Positions 36,220 to 47,204 of a stretch of DNA of 64,000 nt are shown here, piece after piece. The notes beneath the pieces were generated by a model. The model worked only from the letters and a program-made list of their open reading frames with translations, was not told the origin of the DNA and did no database searches. Both the position numbers and the translations under genes were made by a program. Origin of the DNA: Trissonchulus latispiculum (Eukaryota > Nematoda > Enoplea > Enoplida > Ironidae); NCBI GenBank assembly GCA_030248195.1, contig JASAND010026620.1:1-64000 (forward strand). Direction: 5' to 3'. The stretch's first letter is position 1. Every line of letters begins with the position of its first letter.

Positions 36220-39200
36220 TTATTCAGCGCTTGAAGGTTCTGTCTCTGCATCCTCGGTTGGATTAACCGTAGCTTCATCGTTAGTTGCATCTTCCGTGGC
36301 TCCAGTAGTTTCTCCCTCCAGTGGATACAACTCCGTATCGTGTGGTCTCGTGCTTTCTGCATCTTCTGTTTCCGCGTCAGTATAGGGAAAAGGAGTTGTA
36401 TCTGCATCTTCTGTTTCCATGTCAGTATAAGAAAAGGTTGTTGTATCCGCTTTTTCTTCTGCTTCCATATCGGTAAAAGAAAAAGGAGTTGTGTATGTGT
36501 CTTCTTGGGTTTCTGTTTCACCCATGGGATATGGCTCAGAGGTTGCAGCATCACTTTCTCCACTATCTGTTGTAGTTTCTCGTTGTCCCTCATCAGGGCT
36601 TTCCTGGCAAATTGGAGTATTGTATCGATCAAAGAAGTCAATTTGGCACAACGTCTCCATTTCGTCATCCTTGCGAAGCCTGCGCAAATAGTCGTATCCC
36701 TTTGCTAGTCGATGAGAGTCGCAGGGCACGTCGTTAACTTCAAACGAACCGTAGCTGTTTTTGATTTCGAGACATCCAGAAACATCTTCATCGTGGTTAG
36801 GTTCTCCAGAGTGCCAGTTAATGTTTTCGTATGGGCAAACGTTGTCCCCAGTTATCAGCTGAATGTTGTGATGGTATCCTTGATCTATAAAATAAAATAC
36901 ATTGCTGTAATGTGCACACAAACCTAGCAAGCTTAGTACAGGGTGTCGAAACTGAACTTAAGGGTTAGTTCTGTGTAAGCTGTTCCTTAGCCAAAACTAA
37001 TACGCTCATTCTTACAGTCCAGCCGGATAATACTTCCTGCCTTCCTTCAAATTTAACTGAGCCACGAACTTCGCTGTGGAATCAAAAATGGATTCAGTAC
37101 AACACGCTACAGCAATCAGTACATACTTAGATAACTGAACGAACAGGCTCAAAGTGCAATGGTATTCATATGCATGACAGGGATTTGGTTCAGTTACGTG
37201 TGAATATGAGTGAATACCATGACTTACGTAAATTGTACGATAGAGTGGAACTGGAGGATACATGGAAGCAACTTAGGCTACAACTTTAAGAAGGGGTTAC
37301 GGTCAATTTTTGTAGTTAGTTACATTAACGTCGTAAATTAAGCAAGTACAGATAAATCACGCACACGGCGAAGCGAAGATAAAAAGCAATAGTTGGGATT
37401 TAGGTTATTACAGTGTTCAACTGACTTTGAAGATTGTTACTTATATTGGGCAGCATAGACCTGGTGCTAGTAGGATTTTAGGTCTAGCGTGTGGTTTGTT
37501 TGCTAAATGGCAACCAGAGTAAAAGGAAGCGTGGCGGACATCGTGTTTCAGCTTGAGGAAGCCTGATCCTGAAGTGCACAACTGTAAATCGCTTACTGCT
37601 AAAGCCCGGTTCACGATGGTGTGCTTTCTGCTTTGTGCTTTGTGCTTTTGTGCTTTGTGCTTTGTGCTTTCTCGGTTCATAATGGTTTGAAAAGCACAAT
37701 GCTTTGTGATTTGTGCTTTCCCGGTTCATGATGGTTTTTGTGCTTTGTGCTTTGTGCTTTGTGCTTTGACAATGTAAGACATTTTGAGTTGTGCTTTCAG
37801 TGCTTTCCAATCAAAACAAGCTTGCTCTATGCTAATTGGTTGAAAACTGAAACTGGGCGTCACATGAGCACTACAATATTCTTGATGTTGAATTAAAACT
37901 TATTTGGACGAAATACGACAAAAATAAATTTTTGATAGCATAAATAATCAATAATTATCATGAATTTAGCTATGTAAATAAATGAAGATTTCGTACAAAA
38001 AATAAATTAATAATGTTAATTTATAATAATTATTATTTTTAATTATTATTAATGATCGTTATTATTATTATTAATTTATAATATTTCAAACCTAAGATTC
38101 AAACTGTTGTTAACGCTTTTTTTAAAACTTCAAAATATTGAGTACTCTCCAAACTTACTTCCGTGACCAGTGCTTTTGATATTGTGCTTTCTCATCATGA
38201 ATTAATTGTTTTCATGCTTCTGAGCACAAAGCACAAAGCACTGTCTCCCGAGCACAAAGCCAAAACACAAAACGCAGGACATGAAAGCACAAAGCACAGG
38301 AGACAAAGCACAAAGCACAAAGAACTTCACCGTGAACCGGGCTTAAGCAGTTATTTAGTGGGGGAAAACGTTTTGTCTTCAAAACACTTGTCTTCCTTAC
38401 ATCTAGATATTTCTTTCCTTCGTCTTGCAGTCACTTTAAAGCAAAAGCTAAATTGTAATTAACGGCTGATGCATGTAATTACATGCTTTATATGCCACAA
38501 ACGCACTCATGGCAGCTACGTGGTAAATTACGCATGATCTTTGTCTTAGCTCTTTTTCCTGCTGCACCTCGGCGCAGCAGGTCTCATAGCCGGTTTTTAT
38601 AGAATTTTACACATACGTAATGCATTTTATGAAGCTGTCTATAAAATACATAAGAAGCAGCTTAGTATGTCCTTCAGGAATTCATGACACAAATTTTATG
38701 AAAATTAGTTTCCGCTTTGCGGAGTCCTTGGTGAGCTATAGATCCTAAAGACACCTTCCAATATATATTTGATAAGTGTAGTGAATGATAAGAACTAGAA
38801 GTTTTTGAATCCACTCACACCAGGTCCATTGTTACCCAGGAGAATAATTAGTAGAAGTAGAATATTTTGTACAATATCAAACCAATTTTGCACAAGACTG
38901 TTGCTTGTTTTTTGAAAGATGAAAAACCTTCTATTCTTTAAAATTAAATAAGAGCGCAGCTGTGGCTGAACTTGGTTTGTGCTGCACTGGATTTTACTGA
39001 ATATGCTACCTGTACACTACTGTTGTTTTTGACTTTTGATTCGAATGGAATCAAAACACTTTTGATGCGACTTTTGATTTTTGATGCATCGAATCGAATC
39101 GAATCTGCAGTGCAGAAAATCGAACTGTATCAAATCCCTGCTACTCTTTTCATGTCAAAATCAAACTGCATCAAATCAAAAATATTTAGGTTGAATCGTT

Positions 39201-42200
39201 ATTTTTGATTTTTGATTCATTTTGATTCACATTTTGATTCAGGGGAAATAGGCAGCAGATTAAGAGAAGCTTGATGAAAATGTGTGAGCGTGTATGTGTT
39301 TATGTTTAGTGCCTGCATCTTTTCTGTGTGGTCCTAAGTATATATCTACAGCAATGAAAATGCCAAAATTCTGCCATCTTTCTTTGCTTATCAATTGTGC
39401 ACTGCTTCTTGATTTGGGATTGGGCTTTGGGTTTCAGGTTTTTAAGATATGTGCCAGTGTTGTCAGTAAATTCTAAAATTTAGCAGTTGACTTCTAAGCT
39501 AAGCAGTAACTTTTTTGATGTTGGCTGGCATAGCATTAATAAGAGGCCCGTTATGCTGCGTCTTCGTGGACCGCAAGCGGATAGGAGACGGAGAGACGAA
39601 AAGTTGTTTTAGTTTGAATTTTCATTTATGTCTTTAAAATTTTTCACACATATTTCATCACATCATATTTGCGTGATCTTTGGAAGACTTAAAATTTTTG
39701 ATCTTACAAAGCTATTTGAAGTTTTAAAAAACCTTGATCAAAAGTCTAACTCAACCAAATGAAAGTCCTTTTCCATGCTTTTATGAAGATGGCGATGTTT
39801 GTCCATGTTCCAGATTCTTTTGACATTAGCGTTCAAGTACTAACTTTTTAATTTCCAAGGTTTTGCATGTCTATGTAGCCCTCTACATTGAGGTGAATTT
39901 TCTCAAATTCCGTAAGAGATGTTAGTTTAAGTTTAAAAACGTATTCAAATGTGCCGTCTGGATTGGAGCATTAAGTATCTACATAAAGCGAGGTTCAATG
40001 ACCAAACAATGGACTCCCCTTAAGGTGGTGGTTTCCTTTTGTGTAAATTTGACCCTATAGGCTACAATTATTTATGAAAGTAGATGAAACTTTGCAAATA
40101 TGCTATTTTGGTGCTCCTTAACATTCTGGGACCAGTCCCACATTCTTAGGTGAAAAGATAAGAACTTCTCGGTTTTGGCATTATACTCTCAGTACCTAAA
40201 TAGTCGATACATCAGAGTGGTTGTTATGGTTGGAAGGAGAGTACAGAAACGAACATTTTTGCTTTCACAAGCTTTGAGCTATCCCTAGCGGTTAAGTCAG
40301 TATAAGCCGAAAACGATTTATGGGGTAATAAACTGTCATTTTCGAGGAAACAAGTTTTTTAAAATTACTGCCAATTCCTACGGACAGTTTTCGTTTGTTT
40401 ATACATAATCGATTGGCTGTCTAATTGCCCATTTTATCAATGCTTATTAGCTGGCGTTCGTTGCTTTATGCTAGAGATTTGGACGAAAAACCATTTTGGC
40501 AAAACTGTGATTATTTTGTATTGAACATCGATTTCTCAAAAACTACCAATGGATTTGCGTGATTTTGGGCTGAATGAAAATTCGCACTATTGCGGAGGGT
40601 CATTTTTCTTGGTTTGAGCTAAAACATCACCAGTTGCGAGAAAACTGAATGCAAAGTTGCGAAATTTTGTGTCACCGCACATTTGCCGGATTTTCTGGAG
40701 TATTGAGGCTTGTTGAGCCAAATCTAAAAAATGATCCTCCGCCCATATGTCTTTCATAGCATGGAAGAAGAAAAAATTTTGGCGGATTCTACAGTTTTGA
40801 GATATCGATGTTCAAATATTTTTGGTCTATGTTCAGCCTGTCAGATCTCAGTGCGTCAGAAAAATTTTTGCTAGTTTTGTGCTAATTTTTCAAGTTTCGT
40901 AAACTCGTGTGAATGTACAGATTACGATTTAAACGATGTATAAAGCTCTTTCTAACTCCCAAAATTGCGAAAGTTATAGCGTTTCAAAAAACCACCACAA
41001 AAGCACTGCACAAAAGGATACCACCACCTTAAGTTAGTTCCTAGTACAATAGTGCCCGTAATATTGTGATCTGTTGCAGAAATAAAAAAATCAAAAATCG
41101 ATTCAAAAATCGTTATTTGGAAATCTGAATCGAATCGCAGTTTGTTCAGAATGGAGAAAATCGAACTGCATCGAATCGTTTCAAATTTTAGGGGAAGTAA
41201 ATCGAACTGAATCGAATCGTATATATTTGAGAAATAGAAAAACTGAACTGAATCGAATCGAAAATGAAATAGCTGAATCAATACAACCCTACTGTACACT
41301 AAATGGCGCTCAACATATCGTTAATAAAGCTAATGCTGCTCTTATGCAGAAAAACTAATTTGCATATATCATCGTGCATTCAGAGACTGAAGGAACAACC
41401 TGTGCATATTAAAAAAGCCTAAATATCATTGCCAACGCGTAAAACTGCATCAAAACTGATTAACCACTAAAAATTAACGATTAAGGAAACAGATAAATAA
41501 TACGAATGATGTGGCAGGTGTTTTCGTCATTTCTCAGATGCTATAAAACTTCACAATACAAAATTCAAAATTGTCCTGCAAGCGTACGAATACAACATGT
41601 TTAAAATGATATGCGAGTTCCAGTCAAGTACGCTTACACTTATGTCAATATATTCTACCAAGAGTACATAATATAAGAGTGTGCCACTGGGCACACTCTA
41701 TGTTAACAAAGCAAAAACTATGCTCTGCTCGCTAACGGCCCGCCCCCCCTGCAAATCAGGCCCAAGTGAGCCCAACCGCAAATCAGTGCCTGGTCGAAAC
41801 GGGGGTACGCTCAGTCGCTCTATGTTTATGTGCTTAATCTCGAAAACACAAGCAGTGTGTGCGCAAATTTTGTGCATGCTTCCAGCTTTAGAACACAAAC
41901 ATAGCGCACAAAGTTTTTTGAAGTGATGGGTCTAATTTGCGGGGGGGGGGAGTCCGTTAGCGAACAGAGCATAGTTTTTGCTCTGATAACATAGAGTGTG
42001 CCTAGTGGCACATTCTTATATTATGTACTCTTGATTATACTTAGTAGCTAGTTACATACCGATGTCTTGAAGATCAAGGAAGGAGTTGGCTACGTTGTTT
42101 TCCTTCCTGAAATGCTAGTAAATACAAGTAAAAATATTTACACCAGCTACAGCTTTAGTATTCCGATAGAATCAGGCACTTCAATTTCGACAAGACCATT

Positions 42201-43203
42201 TTAATACTCTCTATAATTGTGCCAAGTTTTGCATTAGCTTCTGCGTTGTGGAACATTGGCGTGTTCTTGTCAGCCTGGCAAGGCTTTCTTGTACTATACG
42301 TATACTAGAAGTGACGTAATGTCTTTTAGACACTCCACTTACTTTGCCATGTATGGTGGTACACAGGCTCCGCCATAGCTTGTAACAAGGCCTTTGTAAT
42401 TAAGTTGGCAAAGTGATCACTAGTTGCCGGCAAACCAGCCATCCGTTGTAAATAGATTATCACTAATAAATTGTAAGTAACTACTTGTTAGTGCAGCAGT
42501 GTTAACGAGCCAAACTATTGGCGAATGCTACAGATTTTTGCGTACTATTCTACAGTTCATCTAAAAGATGGCAAAGACTGTTAATAATCTTCGCTTATTC
42601 CATTATTACATTTGCAAAGATCTGCAAAAACGTGAATTTTCTGCTTCAAGATTTACGTTGTACTCAAATTTTGAATGTATAGTTCGTTAGAGCAAAATCA
42701 TTTTTCAAACCGAGAAAATGGCACATAGCATATGCTTGATGGAGTTATGATTCAAACAGATCATCCCAAACTTACACTCAAACAGGCTGTGTTCATAATT
42801 CGATTTGCAAACTTACATAAAGTTAATCAACAGTCGGAAGTGCTTTGCATCCTTCCACACCGGCAGTTGCCCTTTGACGTCCTGACACGCGAGAACAGGC
42901 ATTTTATATTGATTAAAAGTAATCCTGCGAACACATCCGTAATCGCCCAACTTGGTCCACTCGGCTGGGCACTCTGAAATAAGCACTGAAACATATGAAA
43001 ACAGTATCGCATAGAAAATTCGATTGCTCAGCTAATCTCGCCAACTGAATACATAATTTCAAATAAATCATCCTCCAGAATTAGTCTGAAACAAATTACA
43101 ATGACTGGGTGGATAACGTTAGAAGTGATAAATCTTGTTGCCACCTACCTTGTCCGTTTATTTGTAGCAACAGCGACGTCAGAACTAACCACAGTAATTG
43201 CAT
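36220..43203 (-). CDS. Secreted C-type lectin with acidic Thr-rich repeat tail (gene C)
   Basis: Four exons join perfectly in phase to give 307 residues: 43149-43203, 42817-42973, 42060-42106 and 36220-36884. Exon 1 encodes a signal peptide (MQLLWLVLTSLLLQINGQ) and ends in phase 1. Exon 2 supplies the first CTLD half (CPAEWTKLGDYGC...MPVLAC). The 47-nt micro-exon encodes KENNVANSFLDLQDI. Exon 4 gives the second half with CPYENINWHSGEPN, VNDVPCD and LCQIDFFDR. The EPN plus ND residues are the calcium-dependent, mannose-type binding pattern of C-type lectins. After the domain come roughly 110 acidic, Thr/Ser-rich residues with three tandem units of the form DTTPFSYTDMETED, possibly O-glycosylated. 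The intron between micro-exon and exon 4 is 5.2 kb and filled with transposons. An AG acceptor-like site (TTTTGGTACCAG) just before the Met suggests a spliced 5' UTR. Role in recognition of sugars outside the cell is inferred from the family. Confidence 0.85.
37600..38346. mobile_element. MITE flanked by TAA, with (TTTGTGC)n arms
   Basis: The inverted ends AGCCCGGTTCACGATGG (37603) and CACCGTGAACCGGGCT (to 38343) are bounded by TAA on both sides. The subterminal arms are heptamer arrays, TTTGTGC on the left (37618-37780) and GCACAAA on the right (38220-38325). A 3-bp TAA duplication is characteristic of PIF/Harbinger elements, and the element at 52742 has the same pattern. Non-coding: the Ser/Thr/Lys/His-rich frames are the heptamer translated. 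Confidence 0.85.
39010..41299. mobile_element. hAT-like element with ATCGAATCGA arrays and 8-bp target duplication
   Basis: A perfect 8-bp repeat CTGTACAC (39010-39017 and 41292-41299) bounds inverted ends TACTGTTGTTTTTGA and TCAATACAACCCTA. Both subterminal regions carry ATTTTGATTC/GAATCGAATCG microsatellite-like arrays in inverted orientation (39035-39245; 41085-41275). The interior contains a second, nested element (40024-41028). No transposase frame recognised. It lies in the long intron of lectin gene C. Confidence 0.85.
40020..41032. mobile_element. TTAA-flanked inverted-repeat element nested in the hAT-like element
   Basis: The termini GGTGGTGGTTTCCTTTTGTG and CACAAAAGGATACCACCACC are inverted copies and are flanked by TTAA on both sides (40020-40023; 41029-41032). 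A TTAA duplication is seen in piggyBac and Kolobok groups, but the tips do not clearly identify either. The interior has no transposase; parts recur inverted at 33160-33690, and one terminus (AATCACCACCTTAAG) recurs near 51765. Confidence 0.75.
41652..42040. mobile_element. CAAGAGTA-family foldback element beside the gene C micro-exon
   Basis: The element runs from CAAGAGTACATAATATAAGA (41659) to its inverse ending GTACTCTTG (42033), with flanks ATTCTAC and ATTATAC (7 bp, one mismatch). The palindrome continues through GAGTGTGCCAC(T)GGG and TTTTTGCTCTG. The interior has the family C-run/GCAAATCAGGCCC, the inverted GGGTCTAATTTGCGGGGG, and TTCGAGCTTTAGAACACA-like motifs shared with 5.1 and 58.8 kb. 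Its right end lies only about 20 bases from the donor side of the micro-exon at 42060-42106. Confidence 0.85.
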
Positions 43204-44471
43204 GGCGTACGGATCACTGGTACCAAAACCAACCTAGAAAATGCTAATTTTGTTCACATTGCATGATCTTGAGCATCAATTCCATGCTCTCTTTCTATTC
43301 TAAGCAATCAAGACGTTCTAATAAAAAACCTTGAAACTTGCCATTTTTGACTAATCCGCTGCTAGAAAACTTCAACTCACATGCGAGATCAAAGCAAGAT
43401 TTCGTTTGCTTGTATTTACCCGCAAGTATGCATATGTATATTTTAAGCTTGTTTCACGGATTAAACGCAGTTTCATGCTGCCCTACCATTGTCACGCTGT
43501 TTAAACATTTACGAAAACTTGTGGTGGTGCCAATACGATGCTGCCTACGTTCTTTTCTGACAATTGTAGAAGTTGAATTTATGTAAAACCTATTTTAGTA
43601 TATATTAAAGCCGGTACAAGTAGTCTTTACTGCAAGTCAAAATGGATGCTGGCTTTCTATCCGATACAGAAAACTATGTCTTTGGATGATCGCTTGATTC
43701 TAAGATCCCTTTGGTGCTTTGTAATGAAAGCTTTGCAGCCAATTAACATATGTATCAAAATAAGAAAAGGTTTGCTCACTGCAAAAGGATGACGAGGGCA
43801 GGCTGAATAGCGTTTCTGCTTACTGTGCTTGGGCTTGGCTTTAATACCGTTAATGTGGCTAGTAATCTTTCTAAACCATTCGCATTTTCTTTTCAACATT
43901 CTAATTTAGGCTTCAAGTCAAGTTCAATTATTCAAAAATGTTCAGTATCAGAGTATACCAGGCTTCTAACAAAACTCACACTTTAATACCTGTTTTGTTA
44001 AATGCCTTTAGATTTGCCTGCGTATACTGTACATCTAAAATTTTAAAAGACAACCATACAGGATAACGAATAAAAATGTAATCCTATAGCAGTATTAAAG
44101 AAACAAAAAGTTACTTAAGGTCCTAAAGGGTTGTTAGATATATTAGTTGAGGATATGTGGTTGTACTAAGCGTGATTCCAATTTTTGTAGTCTTATAGTA
44201 GTTGTTAAAATAATCCCAAGCGAAGAATTTTAGTCCAGCCAGTGTCTCAAGACTCCACGGTAATACTGCAACTAGAAGCGTCAAGACAAGGATCGGAGCT
44301 AAGACAGAAAGCTATGCAAAAGCTACGCAAAAGAAAAACTAAGTCATGATAAACATGCAGCATGCAACAAAAAGCAGTATTCTAAATGCATCAAACTGTA
44401 TTCTTTTATCAAATGTTGGTAACTATTATAATTGCTTTCAGGCATTTTGATTTGAAATATCGTTTGGCATA
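43204..44471. other. Region upstream of lectin gene C without a recognised gene
   Basis: This should include the promoter and any 5' UTR exon of gene C. I see no TATA box at a convincing distance. The small frames at 43338-43586 and 43657-43899 have no domain and no signal peptide that I would trust. Confidence 0.35.
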
Positions 44472-45156
44472 ATAATGGCAGGAGTACAAAATAGTAAGAG
44501 TAAGAAACTCTTACACTAGCATGTACAAATCATGCTAGGTATGCTCGGTTCATTAACTCGGGACTCCCACGTAACTTCCGGGGAGTTCCATTTAGCACTA
44601 ATTACATGTTTCATATAACCGTGTGTCTGCTCGCTAATTGGCCCATTATCCAAAGGCTTATGATAGGTAATTTATTAGTTATTTTAATTAATTAATTATA
44701 ACCTTAATTAGCTTAACGCAATTAGAAAATAATTCGACAACTTTGAAGCATTTGTTCTACTCCTTTCAATAAATAAAAATAAATAATAATAAATAATAAA
44801 AATTGTTGCATACAGAAATTCGAAAAAATTTAATCTGCAACTATTTTTATATCGTTGAAAAGAACAGAAAAAACGCTACAAAGTTGTCGAAGTTTAGTTT
44901 TTAATTGCATTAAGCTAACTAAAGTTATAATTAATTAATTAAAATATCTAATAAATTACCTACCATATGCCTTAGGCTAATGCGCCAATCAGCGAGCAGG
45001 CACACGCTTATATGAAAGCTTTAATTAATGCAAAGTAGGACCTCCGGAAGTTATGGGGTGGGGGTCCCGAGTTAATGAACCGAGCATACCTAGCATGCTT
45101 TGTACATGCTAGTGTAGGAGGTTCTTACTTTTACTATTATGTACTCTTGATAACAG
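44472..45156. mobile_element. CAAGAGTA-family foldback element (larger subtype)
   Basis: It runs from CAGGAGTACAAAATAGTAAG (44479) to CTTTTACTATTATGTACTCTTG-type inverse (45149). Flanks ATAATGG and ATAACAG match 5 of 7, fitting an old 7-bp duplication. The arms match through ACATGCTAG, CATGCTAGGTATGCTCGGTTC and ATTAACTCGGGACTCCCA, then AATTAATTATAACTTTAATTAGC-like AT-rich inner arms converge near 44815. No coding frame. Confidence 0.8.
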
Positions 45157-45522
45157 TAATTGGTGAGCGCCATGTTCTGTTCAGCGGAGAAGCGGGGAGG
45201 TGGAGGCGTTGGAAGCGGTAAAGCAGGGCTAGCTTCCTGTCAACCGGAACAACGTTGAACCAAACCAACCATCCAATCAAATTGACTTAATGCCAAACAC
45301 TTCCCAATTTCGGCTTGGATCCCGTAGAAGTTTGAAATGGGATTAGTTTTGTCTTGAAGCAAAGGTCCAAGGTATAACTAACTGGAACATGTCTGTAACC
45401 ATAGCAGACCCTAACTTGAACTTAAAGGCCTTCGATTATAATCAGGGAACCTTATTCATAAGGTTTTCGATCTCGTAGAATCTGAAACTGAGCTCAGTTT
45501 TGCTGCATTCAGTACGTGACAG

Positions 45523-46212
45523 AAATGGAACCAGGTCACCGGGTCACCGGGTCAGTTCGGGTCACCTTTTGGACCGGGTCACGGGTCACCGGGTGAAGAG
45601 CCGATCAATCCGGTCTTGACCCAGCTTTCCGAATTTACCACAAATTGTAGAAATTTTTGGCCTACTAAGCTAAACTTTTGGCTTAAATTTTTGTTCGATG
45701 GGCATATTAATTTGCATTTTTCTTAGTTTTAGTATTGACCATTTTCGCAACTTGGCATTATTTTAATCTCTCTGTTTCTGGCAGATTGTTGTTTTGCTTT
45801 ATCAGTTTTATGATCATTGTATAAATTTATTTAGTACTACATGGTTTACAGATTGTTTTTGCAATCAAATTAAATGTTAAGATAAGTGAACAATTCATGC
45901 AATACATAATAAAAATCAAATTTTTCACGTACTCCATGTTTTTGGACAAGTGCTACTCATATTAGACACTACAAAATTTTGCAGACCGATAAATATTGCT
46001 TTTGTCAACTTATAAAATGTTACAATCTTATTAAATACTTTTTAAAAAATCTAGAGCAATGATACATATGTCAGAGTTATTCTTTTCAGGATGTTGATGT
46101 AGCATGGAAGCCAAAAATTTAGCGTTCTCAGACAAATTCGAAAGTTTGTTGCAGATTTTTGAATTTTCTGGAAAATCGGGTGACAATTCTCAGTGACCCG
46201 GTTCCATCAATA
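45523..46212. mobile_element. Copy of the GGTCACC-repeat hAT-like element
   Basis: The left end CAGAAATGGAACCAGGTCAC is followed by ACCGGGTCACCGGGTCAG and GACCGGGTCAC, then by TACCACAAATTGTAGAAATT and AAATTTTTGTTCGATGGGCA. The same order, inverted, is found in 52908-53693. The right end is GTGACCCGGTTCCATCAA. No clear target duplication. Confidence 0.65.
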
Positions 46213-46973
46213 CACCAAAGCAGGTCCACGCTTAAACTTAAAGCTGCCCTTGAAAAGTTTATCCAGGGTTTTTTTTGGGTCTACAGAATTAAAATATAGT
46301 ACATGTGTACAGAATTAAAAAAGAGTAGTTTTCCTGTCGCAACTAAGATCCATGGTACACATCATCCTTGACCAGAACCATGGCAGGCCTTAGCTCAAAA
46401 GTCAAATCTATCAAATCTGGTAATCTCAACAATGCAGTTGTTAACAGTACAGTAAATAACTAATACTAATAATAAATAATTAACTGTAAAAAATGGTAGA
46501 GCCTAAGAATTCTTTGCTAGCTGTGCTGTGATGTCTAGAGCAAGAGCATCTGCGTCAGAGCATCCTTCCAACGTTTCCCATTTCAGCAAACAAATTGTCC
46601 TTCAAATTGACCAGTTTAGGCGGGCAAGTGCGCTAGTTGAGTTGAGGGTTTCGTCGCTGTTACGGCCTATTATGTATATGCTACTATTCAATTCTTGATG
46701 TAATTCTTTCAATTCTTGATGTAATTCTAATACTCAAGTTTGGCTAGTTTGCTGTTCTGTATTTTAATTTGAAATTTATTTGTTGTCTGTATGTGAATTT
46801 GTGCAGTGTTTGTTTTATTCCATGCAACATAAATAGTAATAAATAATGCAAATAAACTAATTAGTCTTCGCCTATTTTCTCGGCAGTTGGTCAGGGTAAT
46901 CGGATGAAGTTAGTTTCAGATATGCACATACTCCCACAAAATCCATGTATTTCAAGATAACTCAGTCTTATCT

Positions 46974-47162
46974 CTACTCCATATTGAAATAAGCTTGCTG
47001 TCGAGGTGTCAACAAACGAAATGGTAAAGGTGCTCGCAGTTTGACAGTGTCCTCTGGAAAATAGCTGCAATTTGCATACTGACAGCGCCCATTAGTATCG
47101 TCAAAAACCAAAACCAACAGTAGCCACAACGGAACACAACTGGAAACAATCTGGATTCTCAA
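46974..47162 (-). CDS. Candidate small secreted peptide or exon
   Basis: A minus-strand frame encodes a hydrophobic stretch (CVPLWLLLVLVFDDTNG) followed by about 37 hydrophilic residues containing CQYANC and PFRLLTPRQQ, then a stop. That looks like a signal peptide and short mature peptide with a possible disulfide loop. However, the frame has no ATG: it opens at TTG after an upstream stop, so it would need an upstream start exon joined at an AG such as the one in TTTGAG or AATCCAG. No homologue recognised. Confidence 0.3.
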   Translation of the reverse strand: MRIQIVSSCVPLWLLLVLVFDDTNGRCQYANCSYFPEDTVKLRAPLPFRLLTPRQQAYFNME

Positions 47163-47180
47163 AGTTTACAGAGTGGACAC

Positions 47181-47202
47181 ACCAACCAACCAACCAACTA
47201 CA
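47181..47202. repeat. (CCAA)n short tandem repeat
   Basis: Four to five ACCA/CCAA units directly upstream (minus sense) of the candidate peptide frame. Confidence 0.7.
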
Positions 47203-47204
47203 AC

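Noticed and set aside
37441..37810. His/Ser/Lys/Thr-rich frames
   Set aside because: Translation of the GCACAAA heptamer array in a MITE arm.
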